This document shows positions 1-12,500 of a stretch of DNA of 64,000 bases, in pieces (position 1 is the first letter of the stretch; each line of letters starts with the position of its first letter). Below the pieces are notes generated by a model. It saw only the letters and a program-made list of their open reading frames with translations, did no database searches and was not told where the DNA came from. This DNA comes from Watersipora subatra (taxonomy: Eukaryota > Bryozoa > Gymnolaemata > Cheilostomatida > Watersiporidae). A program made the position numbers and the translations under genes. The stretch lies in the NCBI RefSeq assembly GCF_963576615.1, contig NC_088711.1, forward strand, positions 36,258,121-36,322,120, read 5' to 3'.

Positions 1-14
1 TTTTTGTTTTGTAG

Positions 15-2362
15 GCCAGTAGAAGGTGAAGTAAAATATTCGTGTCTTTGCGCGGATGGCTACGTGCTGGGTGCAAATGGCCGAAACTGCAGCAAGGTGA
101 TGGTGCCAGTCAAACCGGGTGCCCATGTAGCTCCTATCGGGACTGTGGGAAATATCGGGACTGCGGGAAATAACGGGACTACGGGAATATCCAAAAGTGG
201 AAAAGTGGCCGTCATTGCAAGCTGCTCTGTGTTTGTGATTGGCCTCGTGGCGGCTTTGGTGAGTGCAGTACTTATACATGTTGTTACATCCTCTTAGTTT
301 AACATTCTTGATCTGTTTCTGTTGCGGTTCAACTGGTCGCTGTATTCTCAGTTTGCTTTAGCTATCGTATGATTAATGACTTGAGACAAGCCGTTACAAA
401 GACAAGACATTACACTCTGTCTTGGTTGTCGACAGGCCATTCTGGTAGTTCCCATAGGTTGTCGCATTGTTAATGCCCCGTTCATAGCGTGTTATACAAT
501 GTATATGCATATTCCGGTTCTTATTTTGCAGATCTCTGTTTTGTTTGTGCGACGCATGAGGCAAAATAAAGCCAAAGATATGAACTTTGACAATCCTGTA
601 TACAAACGTACAACCGAAGACAAGCTAGAACTACCGCGTCACGAATATCAGCCTTCTCAATCTGATCCTACAGTGAGTAACTAAATGCAATACTCTTTGG
701 CTGGCCACTCCATCCCTCCTTCCTTCACTTTTCATGAACCGGTGCTGTTGGAACAAAGTTGATTGGGCCATTAATATTCGACCATTATCAATTTAGTCCG
801 ATTTCTGCATTGACTCACTACTGTGACAATAAAGTTACTTTCATGCAAAGCCACCTGCAAATAATATATTACTGTCACTTGATGCCTCAGAAAAATTCAA
901 ATAAAAACTCAGCATTTCTATGGCCTCTTCAAAGCATACCGGTTCCTGGAAATGCTCAGTTTACTTCATTTTTCCCATTTCTATTCTTTCCATCTCCGCA
1001 CTGCAGTCTGTTGAGCAGTGAGCCTACCTCCTGCGGATGCCTTTGGGTTCCCTATGCGTAGAGGCTGCCTGATTGTGGGTACGTGTGAGGCATTTTAATT
1101 CCAAAATTATTAGATAATTTGGTACTTCTGTCTTGATTGCGTTGCACAAGGGTACACGGTAACCACATCGGATAGGGTCTGTTGACGGTGGGTAAGCAGT
1201 GCATGTGTGGTGATGTGAGGTTAGAAGTCATAGATCAAGATCTCTGTAAATATTTTTTAAGCTGCGGAAACGTATGTATGTTGCAAAAATTGTTCTTCTT
1301 GGATGCACTTCCAATTCATCGATAGAATAATTACCACAAACCAGTCTATAAATCGCAAAAATCTGCATATAGAGGATAACTCCAAGTTACTCGATATGCT
1401 TAGAACTAAAATGCTTTAGCGCGTATCCCATTCTATGAAAATATTTGTCAATCTTTTTGATGCATATCCCAAATCTAAAGGCATCGTAACTGCCTGCGGA
1501 GGAGCCTCATCACATAAAGGCTCTCGCAAATCCCGCTTTTCTGACTTGGCCAGCTTTTGACTGATAATTTAGAAATTTAGGCATCGTATCCTTGAGAACA
1601 TAAGGCCGTCATGACACCATGCATTGATTATAGCTGCCTGAGTCCACTTCCACCGAGTCCTGTGTAGATGTACACGTGACAGCAGGTAATAAACACTCTG
1701 TGACTGTCTATTTGCGCCTGTTTGCATTAAAAACGCACTCCAAGCTGTTAGTCAGTAGAACCAAGTTGCTCGCCCAATTGTATGCCAACCTCAGCTCAGC
1801 ATGTCTCTGCTCTCTATACTGCATGTACCTGTAGAGTACAACTTGTAGGCAAGCATGAACTGCAGCATCGAGTGCTCAAGGTTTGCTTTCCTGAATCCGT
1901 GTATGAAAGTCAATCAATCCAATCCAGACCTATTTGTAGTGATAGATTTATGCCACTCGTATTCACTTTGGGTCACTGCAATTATACATTGAAATCTCTC
2001 TGCGATGCTTGTAAAACAAAAGATGAAAGCAAGTAGTTTTTGAATTTGACCATTCCTTACGTGGTTGGTTGATTCCGCAAATTGCGTCTTCCAATCTCAC
2101 TCATTGAATAGGTAGGGAGGGCTTTTGTTGATCGTGTGTTTGTTGGTACGTGTGGGCTGATGTCGCCTGATGCAGCGCAGCAACCGTCTAGTTCAGATGC
2201 AAACCTTTAAATATGCTATTCTCAGTTGACAAAGCAAATGTTAATGAAACCAGTGGCTAAACAATCAAGGGTAATAATTTTTTGCATGTCTGTTTTTAGG
2301 TGACAGTGCCACTGACATCATCTGAAGGTACTTCAAGTTCTCAAGACGACTTCGATGTGTGA
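15..2362 (+). CDS. LDL receptor/VLDLR-family protein, C-terminal exons (5' end outside window)
   Basis: Three plus-strand exons with GT-AG borders and phase-0 internal joins: 15-258, 532-672, 2300-2362 (TGA at 2360-2362). The first encodes the end of an EGF-like module (CLCADGYVLGANGRNC), a Gly/Thr/Asn-rich stem and a hydrophobic membrane segment that continues into exon 2 (ISVLFVRRMR). Exon 2 carries MNFDNPVYKRTTEDK, the FxNPxY clathrin/PTB-adaptor signal with the following K-TTE context typical of vertebrate VLDLR, LRP8 and LDLR tails. Exon 3 adds a Ser/Thr-rich end finishing in DDFDV. Family knowledge: these are endocytic lipoprotein (vitellogenin-type) or reelin receptors at the plasma membrane. 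The ligand-binding repeats and propeller would lie left of base 1, so which LDLR subfamily this is cannot be settled. The short cytoplasmic tail argues against giant LRP1/LRP2. The first base pair of the acceptor (AG at 13-14) is just inside the window. Confidence 0.85.
136..189 (+). repeat. 18-bp coding tandem repeat (three units) in the receptor stem
   Basis: Three consecutive 18-bp units (136-153, 154-171, 172-189) encode near-repeats of IGTVGN / IGTAGN / NGTTGI just outside the membrane segment of the LDLR-like protein. The unit is a multiple of three, so the frame is kept. The position corresponds to the O-glycosylated stem of vertebrate LDLR, but here it is Gly/Asn/Thr-rich rather than Ser/Thr/Pro-rich. 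Confidence 0.8.
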
Positions 2363-4998
2363 CGTATTCATCACACCTACAATCCAGCTAAAGCTGTCTG
2401 CTCAACATAATGTCTCTGCGTAAGTCAGCAGCGAGTATGGACTTGCTTAGAACAAAGGGACTGAGACATGAATGTTACTGCGAGTGCGTTGAGATTGACA
2501 CGATGAAAGGTGGAGCTAAATGTTGCGAAATCTCTTCCTTTCGTCATAACCGGTGCTAAATGCTGTTGAAGTTACAGCAACTATATAGGCTTCTGCTAGC
2601 CTGTCTTCGGTCGTGTGAGCTGCATACGATAGACCGCTGACAAAGTGTCAACACCACAAATCTACGGAATCGCGCTTACATCTGCAACCTACATATTCAT
2701 TACCAAGTCTTTCTTCTCGGCCGTCACCATTTTCTATATTGGCTGACAGTTGTCTTTGTTGCATGCCAAATGACATTTTGTAAGCCCAAAATGAAGCAGG
2801 CTCCTTTGGCCTTTGTCATCTACTTCCCCCTTATCATTGTGAATTGCTCAAATCCGCCATCTGTATTCATTCCATCAAAGTTGTCTACTCCATTGTCTCG
2901 GAATCTGTTCATTTAGTCTCCGTTGTTCCGGTCTATTTCGTAATTCACTTTTTTGAAAAACGTCTGTCCTATTATTTATTTTTATGAGTAGTCAGGATTT
3001 TTTTTGTCAAGTCCATTGGTTATGCGAATGTAGTAGCCAGTGTAAGTTACTGCTATGCATTAGCTGCTTCATACCTGCCTTTGGTTTTTGGCAATCTTGT
3101 TAATATGCTTCCGTTAGCAATATTTTATAATGGTATCTTGAAAAAAAATCCCTGTTTTATTCATGTTATAATCATCTAATAGATGTGTAAATAGTTGCTA
3201 TTACTTGTATATAAATACATCATTGCGATAATAGATGACTGGTCTTAGTTATATAGTTACACTATCTCGCTTGTTCTTTGAGAATGGATTCATTGACAAG
3301 GAAGCCGCCGGCCGGTATTTGAATGCATCAATGATAGCCGTAACTACTCATGATTAGCCACGCAGACGTGAGCCGACGAGTATGGCCTGATATTATTGAG
3401 GTCACGCCGCGTGAGCTCATCGAACCATTTAAAAGCTAGTTGCAATAGCATACCAAGCATTTCCCCTAAAGATGAGGGTGAGAGGGATTACAGTTGCCAC
3501 AGATATATTTGAAAAAATAACCAGATGATGGCACGCTAGGCTGCATTCAATGGCTTTTGAATTACAAAAGTTGTTTCAAATAACGAGATAGTTGAAAGTA
3601 ATGAAAGGCAGTTGATTGTATAACATGATTGCATGGGCAGCCACGTGAGAGCTGTGATAATCTAGTCCCTTCGACTGTTGAAACCAACCAGCCCACAAGT
3701 CACTACTCTATGCAATAACCTTTCCACAAGGCCTCAACTCTGTTCAAGGGAGTGGTAGAGTTATACAGATTCAGTGACTATGTAACACTGGTTGAACCGC
3801 TCGCCAGTAAGTTTTTGTAACAAGCTCTCTAATCTCATTACGGGTGACCCAACAGAAGTCACCGTATTCGGAGCCAGAGGTTAGCTCAGTTAAGTCGCCG
3901 GTAAGCAGCAGGACTTTGTGAAGAAATATCTAAAAAAAGAGAGCATGGCAAGAGTCAAGCTGGGCTCAACTACCTGATAAAGCCGAGTAAATGATCAAGG
4001 CAAAACTGCAATGATACCATCTGATTTGTGAATACTGTTACTAAGCTTATGTTGACTGTTGACTTTTGGGGGAACAGGAAGGAGGGGGAGGGGACACACT
4101 AAACCATCAGCCCATATTGTCAAGGGCAATGCTAACAGAAGCGCCTATTTATGGATATTGCCAGCATTCAGCAGATATATTAATGCTTGATCTACAACTG
4201 TGCCGGAACGGAAGTAGAGGGTTTGAATGTCAGCTACAAGCAGCAACCTTTACCAAAGAAATAGACAAGTACAGTGATTCTACATTTACTTGCTCTCTAT
4301 AATCCAGCTCTAAACAAATCATTCGTAGAAGTACATAGAAATAAACTTATCACAGTTTACTATTACAATAAGATGTTTGCTGAAGATTTTAGAGTCAAAG
4401 CTACTGATGTATATTTGATGAAATAACTTGTAAATGTTTTGCCAATCACGAACATCCAATTACTAAATTTCACCAAGTATCTACCCCTAGCACGGCGACA
4501 GTAATGTTCAATTAGAGTTGGCAAAATTTATGTGATAATCCTAATTCATCTTGCAAAACCACTACATGTGGCTCACAAACAAGGATTGGAGGAGACATCT
4601 CACTAAAGATATAGCAACTTTTACACGCTATGGGATGTGGTACATGCCAATACTAACAGCCTAGCTAGCTACATCAGATCTTTCTCCTTCTCTCACTGCA
4701 TGTTAATCAGCCACCTACTGACTGCATCGCTATCGGTTGTCACATCTGAAATATTCTTGCTTACGTTTACATCCGGGTGAGAAGTCATATAAAAATTCTC
4801 CTTGGTTTGCAAATGCAGAACATCACGATGAATGCTCTATATATGTGAAATTACCAGAAGTGGTACAAGCTGATGCCTTGCAATAACTAACCAAATGGTG
4901 ATTTAATAAACTTACTGGTTGTTGTTGGGGCTGTTTAGGAGATACATTGAACGAGGGTCACAAATATGGACCAAGTTTGAGTGGATCCCACTCATTAG
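2363..4998. other. 3' flank of LDLR-like gene; no further gene seen
   Basis: Presumed 3' untranslated and intergenic sequence. No long open frame resembles a protein family. A minus-strand stretch near 3840-3900 shares a CTAACCTCTG..CTGGCTC-type motif with the tRNA-like element at about 11440, suggesting a SINE tail fragment. A 78-codon open frame at 4066-4302 has no recognisable features and no convincing splice context. Confidence 0.4.
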
Positions 4999-5000
4999 TA

Positions 5001-6254
5001 CAGTAATACTTCAACTTACGAGTGCTCCAACGTACGAGAAACTTGAGATACGAGCCAGCTTTTAAGCAAGTTTTAGCACTAACATACGAGCCATATTTGA
5101 GATACGAGCACGTGAGTCAGTTGCCAAGTATGCCGGAGGTGTTTTATGACAACAGCATCAATCTGTATTTTTCAACTGCACAGGTTATACTTTTGTACTG
5201 TGTTTTTGTGCACGCTTTTCAGTGCAGAATTATGTGAATTAAAAGTACTGTGCGTAGACCGAAAGTTAGCCAGTAAAATGAAAAATAATGCAAAGAAAAA
5301 ACAAATGATAACAATTGATGTTAAACAGAAAATTATTGAAAAATATGCGAAATGTGTATGCGTGATTGAGCTAGCTCAGCAATATGACAGAAACACATCC
5401 ACAATTATCAAACAGAAGGATTATATTCAGGGCATTTAGCTCGCAAAAGTACTAACCGTAATTTCTAAACGGCATGGCGATCTTCACCACCGCTGATGGA
5501 GAGACCGCTCAGGTATTGGATATAAGATAAACAATTGGCCGGTGACAGCGTAACTGAAACGACGCTATTTGAAAAGGCCGTTGCTATCTATCAAAACTAT
5601 AAAAATAGACATTCGGACAAGTTGGCTAGTGATCGTGCATCAAACCTTTGTGACGACACCTGTGTTCGTCCTAATCGCGACATGTTGAAAGGGCGACAAA
5701 GGCAAACGTCCTTAGATAGGTTCATCTTAAAACGGCCGGCTAGTCGTGAAAGCGAAACAAAGGAAAAATTAGCTAACTAGCGAGAAACTTCAGACTATGA
5801 ACGCGGAAGAAATTTTAATTACGTTAAGTTAAAAATGATAGTTTGCTTTTAGATTTGCTTCTAAGTTTGTCTTTTAAGACTTTGATAAAATCCAAATTTA
5901 TCAAATTCAACTGTTGTAATGAAGGATAACTTATAGTATATCTCTCTCTGGCAAATGCTAGCGTTAGCTGCTATTGTATGTATTTAATTTTACATTTTAA
6001 TTTAACACATTTCCTTGCATTATTTTTTATTTGTTGCTTTTTGAAAGCAAGTGGTAAGTTAGGACAATAACCAACATGTTCTTTCTGTTACAATATCTTG
6101 TTTTGAGTGTTTTATTTGCATTTTACAGAGTATGGAAACCAATAAATATATATTTAATTGTTCTATATATAAATAAATTGCACCAACATGCGAGTAAATT
6201 GACATACGAGCTCAGTGTCGGAACGCATTAAGCTCGTAAGTTGAAGTATGACTG
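5001..6254 (+). mobile_element. pogo/Tigger-like DNA transposon, internally deleted
   Basis: The element is bounded by TA (4999-5000 and 6255-6256). It has inverted ends: the left starts CAGTAATACTTCAACTTACG and the right, read in reverse, starts CAGTCATACTTCAACTTACG. Inside, an open frame from about 5278 reads MKNNAKKKQMITIDVKQKII..ELAQQYDRNTST, the CENP-B/pogo N-terminal helix-turn-helix. A second frame (5535-5780) ends with GRQRQTSLDRFILKRPAS, a basic tail like those closing Tigger transposases. The DDE catalytic core between them is missing, so the copy is non-autonomous. It lies downstream of the MRPL46 stop codon. A sister copy with the same structure is at 16877-18112 on the other strand. 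Confidence 0.87.
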
Positions 6255-6587
6255 TACACACAAATTTTAAATCTATACAATATTTTCAATTCAGGTGGCC
6301 AATTGGAATGAGGAGAGTAAAATATCATAATATGTGATGCACTGACAGACATTTATGGCTCCTTTAATGGCAAGAAAAACGCTTTTACTGTTATAGCTGA
6401 GTTTTGTGTGAGGGTGGCACCAGAATTGTGAGAGGACAACTCTATATATTATATATGAACTGTTGCCCCCCCTTCCTCTAATGATTGTTCTTGTTGCATG
6501 CTAACCAAATTACATCTTTTGTACACTACTTCTAGGTAGGAAATACTATAGGCCTATTTTAGATCAAAGCCTAGTTCGTACTGAATG

Positions 6588-9500
6588 CTATTCAAACACA
6601 TTATTGGTTATCTTGAGCAATGTCGCAAGAGAATTGTGCCTGTCATACATAGCAAATAAAAAATGTTTGGCTTGATCAAACCTGTTGATTTTACTGGACC
6701 AATGTTGAATCTTGGCCACATTGTTATGGAAGCGATACATTGTATTCGCTAAATTAAAATTAATGTTAAACATTCCCAACATTTTAAAATACACCTGAAA
6801 ACGACACCAATTTTTTAGTAATATAATTTTCATAGATTTCAGAATCTATCAATTATCAAATAGTTATACAAACAGTTTAATGCAGATTACACTAGTCGTG
6901 CATCTACTAGCTAATGTAATTTAGGTAATGTAAATGCAAGTTTTTGATGCAAAAGCTATAGTAATCCTGAAAAAGAGTGACCGTGATAAACTTTGCCGTT
7001 ACGCAATCGGCACGGTGCTTGGTGTTATAGAAAGAGTTTATTCAGGTCAGGTAAAAGAGTTCAAATACTAGATCGACCTAACATGTTCGATTGATCTAAC
7101 ATGTTAGGTCGACCTCACCATATTAATTTGTCTGAATATATAGGCCTATATATTAATATTACCTTATTTTTCCATAATTTCATTTCAAATATAAATATTT
7201 TTCAAATTATGCCATACAACAATAATAAGAGAAAAAAGAAAAAAGGGCAACAGGTAGCCAGCAGAACCGAATAAATAGTTTGATAACAAATAGTGTTTAA
7301 AATACCGTTCTCTTTATATGCATCCCTTATATGCAAAACACTACCATTATCACTCTACCTGAGGCTAAAACAAAATGTTAGATTTTCCAAGAATAAAATA
7401 ATTAATCTCAAATTTTAAAAACTTACAGTTGGCAGGGGATGAGCTATATACACCACATATTCTCGCTCAAAGTACATTAGTAAAGTTTCCAATGGGTTAG
7501 ACAACATCGATACCATTAGGAGAAGAGCTACAGCCAATTTCAATCGGATAGATGAATGATTCATTTTGCAAATGCATGACAGATAAGCAAAATCATTGGT
7601 GGTAAAGATTACCTTTGCACTTACTGGCCCTTCATGACTGACAGAGCTCTTGGGATATTTAACTCTATGGAAGGTAGAAGGAGCATTTCCTAGGTAACGT
7701 ACACTAATCTCCGAAGATAGATCCTGCAGAATCTGGTCGCATGTCTGCAACATAAACTTGTCATTCGCTAGCTTGTTTATTAAGATAACTACATGATGAC
7801 AAATGGAAGAGGTAAAAAAAATATTTTTAGAGAGTTTAGATCTATGTGGCCTGATGTAGAGCAGGCTGCCAAACCACAAGACAAATATTACGTAAGTATC
7901 AACACGCTGGAGAGCAAAGGAAGGAACTGATTGTACCGAATGCTCTACTACATGTCCTGGATAACACACAATGGCTATGAGTACACTCTACTCCGTTTCG
8001 GTTACCACTGCCTGTTACACAGTTTCAGTTACCACTGCCTGTTATGCAGTTTCAGTTACCACTGCCTGTTACGCAGTTTCAGTTACCACTGCCTGTTATG
8101 AAGTTTCAGTTACCACTGCCTGTTATGAAGTTTCAGTTACCACTGCCTGTTACACAGTTTCAATTACCACTACCTGTTACACAGTTACAGTTACCACTGC
8201 CTGTTATGAAGTTTCAGTTACCACTGCCTGTTATGAAGTTTCAGTTACCACTGCCTGTTATGCAGTTTCAGTTACCACTGCCTGTTATGAAGTTTCAGTT
8301 ACCACTGCCTGTTACGCAGTTTCAGTTACCACTGCCTGTTACGCAGTTTCAGTTACCACTGCCTGTTATGTAATTTCAGTTACCACTGCCTGTTATGAAG
8401 TTTCAGTTACCACTGCCTGTTATGAAGTTTCAGTTACCACTGCCTGTTATGAAGTTTCAGTTACCACTGCCTGTTATGCAGTTTCAGTTACCACTGCCTG
8501 TTACGCAGTTTCAGTTACCACTGCCTGTTATGAAGTTTCAGTTACCACTGCCTGTTACACAGTTTCAGTTACCACTGCCTGTTGTGCAGTTTCAGTTACT
8601 ACTGCCTGTTAGGCAGTTTCAGTTACCACTGCCTGTTATGCAGATGGATTATACTACCAGGAATGTCATAACCAGTTCCAACTAGTGTCACTCATCATGG
8701 TTGGCATGAGTTCATTGCCAATAAGCTCCACTAGTGGAATAGAACGTTGACCTCAAATTTTTACAAGGACATCTCAACTAGGTTATCACATTCATCGCAC
8801 ATATCAACAGAAATTTCATGAAGCAAACCGTCTCAGGTGGATCAAAGCGTGATCGATATTAACCATTCTAATCAGAGAGGCGCATCAGAGCAAAGGTATG
8901 GCAAATGTTGCGGGTCCGAGACAACTAGACGGCATGAGAGATATTGTCTCTAGATGAACAGTTATGGCTGAAACACAGACAACCTCTTAAAAGCCTACTC
9001 ACCACTCATTCTCTTAAAATCTGACTAATTATGGCCAAAGAGCAAACTTTTGCCTCCAACAGTAAGAAAAAACTTTTTTGAAATTCAGATAATAAAACCC
9101 ATTAAATGATCGCATAGTCATTATGTAGGAGTGACTGTATGGCTATCACCATGGCAAATGGCTAACTCTCCCAGTACCAATGTATCTCACAGGACACAAC
9201 CAGAACAACAAGTAACACAGGCCACTTGCAAAACAACCACATAAGCATTTTTCTTCGTAATCAAAACATTATATTGGGATGTCATGCCTGTGCAAGGTGC
9301 AAATATGATGAAAAAAATGAGAACAATGTCCAATTTTAAGCCTACAAGAGATAAACACAACAGTTGCCGTGACCATGTATTTGACATTCACAACATATTT
9401 TATTTGTATCAAATAGGAGAATAATTAATCACTCTTCTCCTGTCCCAGAAAACTGCTAGCAGGTAATATAGGTATGCGGAACAATCTTAACTTATCCGGC

Positions 9501-12500
9501 TAGTCCTCGCTTAACGACGACTCAACGTTATGATGGCTTGTTACAAATCGTGGGAATCGTCAAAAAATATGCTTAAAAATGTTAAATGAAAATAGAAAAC
9601 ATACTACATTTTTAAAACCATTGAAGTAATCATGAATGTATAGATTAGTTACACATGTACCCTGGCTATGACATCGTTTTTATGAACATACGGTATCGGC
9701 TGTTTGGCTAATATTTGCCATAGTTGAAACATTATAGAAACGTACCTATGGTACATATAAATGCTAAATGAAAAGAGAAATGCCAAGAAAATAAACATAA
9801 AGAAGTAAAAATACCTACTGCAATCTACTATGCGATAGCCTAACATTTGTTAACACGCTCAAGAACACGCAAAAGCTAAATAAAAAAAGAAAAAGTTTAA
9901 ATACTTGTTAAATGTTTACACTTATTAAAAATCAATAGAAAGTAGAAAAAGACAAAAGGTGAAATAGTACAGTACAGTGTAAGTAGCCTATAGGAATGCA
10001 ACGGAAGCTAGAAGGGTGGTTTGATCAATGACTGAATTGTTTCAGACAAGTTCTCCAGAACATAGCCCCGACATTAAGTAAGGACTACCTGTATATACTC
10101 GTTGTTAATTTTTATCTTTTCTTAATTGTTACCAGCTTCTTCCTATTTACTCCCAAAACTGCCATGTGTTAAGAAATTGGAAGCCTACTTCGGGTATACA
10201 GTCAAATACTTGTTCAAATTCTACATGATGGAAGATTTGTAGGTTGAGTTAATCTTAGTGGAGGTTTACTTGCAGGGCACTTTACGATTTTTGGCACAAG
10301 ATATCAGCTCAGTCAACAAGTAACTCAGTTGGTTAGTTTCCTAGCTAAAAGATGAGTTTGCCAAAAATTTTTAACAAAGACCAGGAAGCCGGCCACAAAA
10401 TTTTTGAAAACATTTTGACAGCGACTGCTGTCTGATTTGTTGATTGCGGTTTGCTTTTATCGATATTAAAGTGAATGAACAGATGAAGGAAAAATGAAAG
10501 AAAAAAATATCTGTTTAAACGAGGTCAATGGATCGGCCAGCATGACAAGCTGTTGTAGCTAGACTTTAATATCCTGTGTGAAGGGGCAAGAGATTCAACA
10601 ATTCAGAGAGCGGGAAGGACAGACTTGAAGACCACATAATGTTGAGTGAACAATAAATTACTAGAATGGTTTTATAAGGAGCAGCTGCAGGTAGATGAAT
10701 ATGCTTCTTAAAGGAAACTGAATATTTGAGGGCAGATGAATTATTTTGTAAATTATGCACAGTGTTTCTTCTCACAAGGCTCGATATGAATAATATATAA
10801 TTTTACTTACCATAAAACTGTTACGAATAATGTGATTTTGACTACCTGAATACTCGAGGTTAACTTGTTGCATTTATCAAGCACACCTCAGTCATTCTAC
10901 CGATCAGAGGTCTCTCTAAACGTGTCGGCGGCAAACTTACAGGAATACCTTCCTTTCAGCTGATGAATTAAAAAAGGTAGACAACAACAAAGTCTACATT
11001 AACAAAGTAGTCTTAAATTTTTAATGAGCAGAAAAGTGTTTATATACACTCTTAAAAATTATCATATTGATAATCAAAAGTTAGAGAAATCATAAACATA
11101 AAAAATGTCTAAGTAAATTATTCGAAAGAAATGTTTTTCAACGAATTGAGAATTAAAGAGATGGCAGGAAGCTCAAAATCTGTAATTTATACGACAGTAG
11201 GTTCAACTGCAGTATGACTAGGAATTTTTACTGTGACCCGCAATTCATATAAGAATAGACAAGAAAAAATTGGACAGTTTTTACACTTGCCACTGACCTG
11301 GGCTACTGAAATTATACGCTACTAGTACTGTGGCAGTCTGATGCAACAACGGCAAAAGGGTCAATTGGTGTAGATGGTAGAGTGTCAGTCTAACAAGCTA
11401 AAAGTTATGAGTTCGAATGCCATTAAAAGTAATCTTTTTTCTAACCTCTGAGCCTGGCTCTGAATAGACGGACACTAGTAAAAACTTCATGCCAATAATT
11501 GCTTCCAATAATCAAAGTTTTCCATCTTACAAACTGCTTTGACCTTAAACCTGCCGATGCAGAAAAGAAATTGGCTCCCATAATGGGATGAAGAGTAAAA
11601 CACATTATTACGGTTTAGCGAGTAGAGGTCTGCAATACATTCTGCCTTGCTGCTTGACCCACTTGAGGAGAGAGTGTATCCACACTCGTGACAAATTGGT
11701 TCTCTTTTTGCAAAGGTGATGGATACTCATAACCCAATCAGTTTTCTTCAGGAACGACAACAATCAGCAAAACCGCGACTTAACAACCTGACCTAATTCC
11801 CAAAACAAAGAATAATCAAGGTGCTTTAGAGAGTTCCGAAGCGTTACACAAGTTTAAACTGTACAACTTTGCCAGAGATTCAAGAAACATTCGAGTAGAA
11901 GATTAATTGCTGGCCAACATATCAACAGTCCGACCGCAGCAGACGATCAAACCAGTTGAAAAGCCAAAAGGGAAAATTACCATATCTATGGAGGTGAGAG
12001 AGCGAAATGGATTGATGAGAAAGAAGCCCTAGAGCTGCTGGGGCTAACTGCCTGAGGGTGTTCCATGAATATATTACATACCAACATTCCAGCACCTGAC
12101 AGTGACAAGCCTTGATAACATAAAAACAAAAAAACACTGAGTCTGTTTTTTCAATGTCAGGCAGTTGAATGCTTGAGAGTATAACAGTGCCATAACAGTG
12201 CCATCTGGCATTCTCCTCCCAAGAATACCAGGATGCAGAGTTTCAAATCTAAAGGCTAGCAATGATGTGCAAATGATATATGGAAAGCGCTTGCATTCTA
12301 AATAAGGTGAAATGAACAAAGTTGAATGAAGGATTGGAGAAAGATTTAACAAGTTTGTACGATCTGACAGAGAGTGTAACTGGCCTAACGTTATGAGTAT
12401 GGCAGGGGAGGCCAGAAAAGCCCTTTATTATTATTATAGCCATTAAGACCTCAAATCTTCGCACGCAAGAAAGAGGTAGTTGTCAAACCAACAGGAATCG

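Noticed and set aside
7971..8685. Long open frames (VSVTTACYx and FQLPLPVMK repeats) as a repeat protein gene
   Set aside because: They arise in two overlapping frames purely from a 27-bp minisatellite, with no signal peptide, domain or flanking coding sequence.
11922..12137. Minus-strand YGNFPFWLFNWFDRLLR stretch as the MRPL46 W-x-P exon
   Set aside because: Spacing and motif fit poorly, and the exon at 12682-12782 (WHWVFPQ..DGESTRQ) fits the family and the phases far better.
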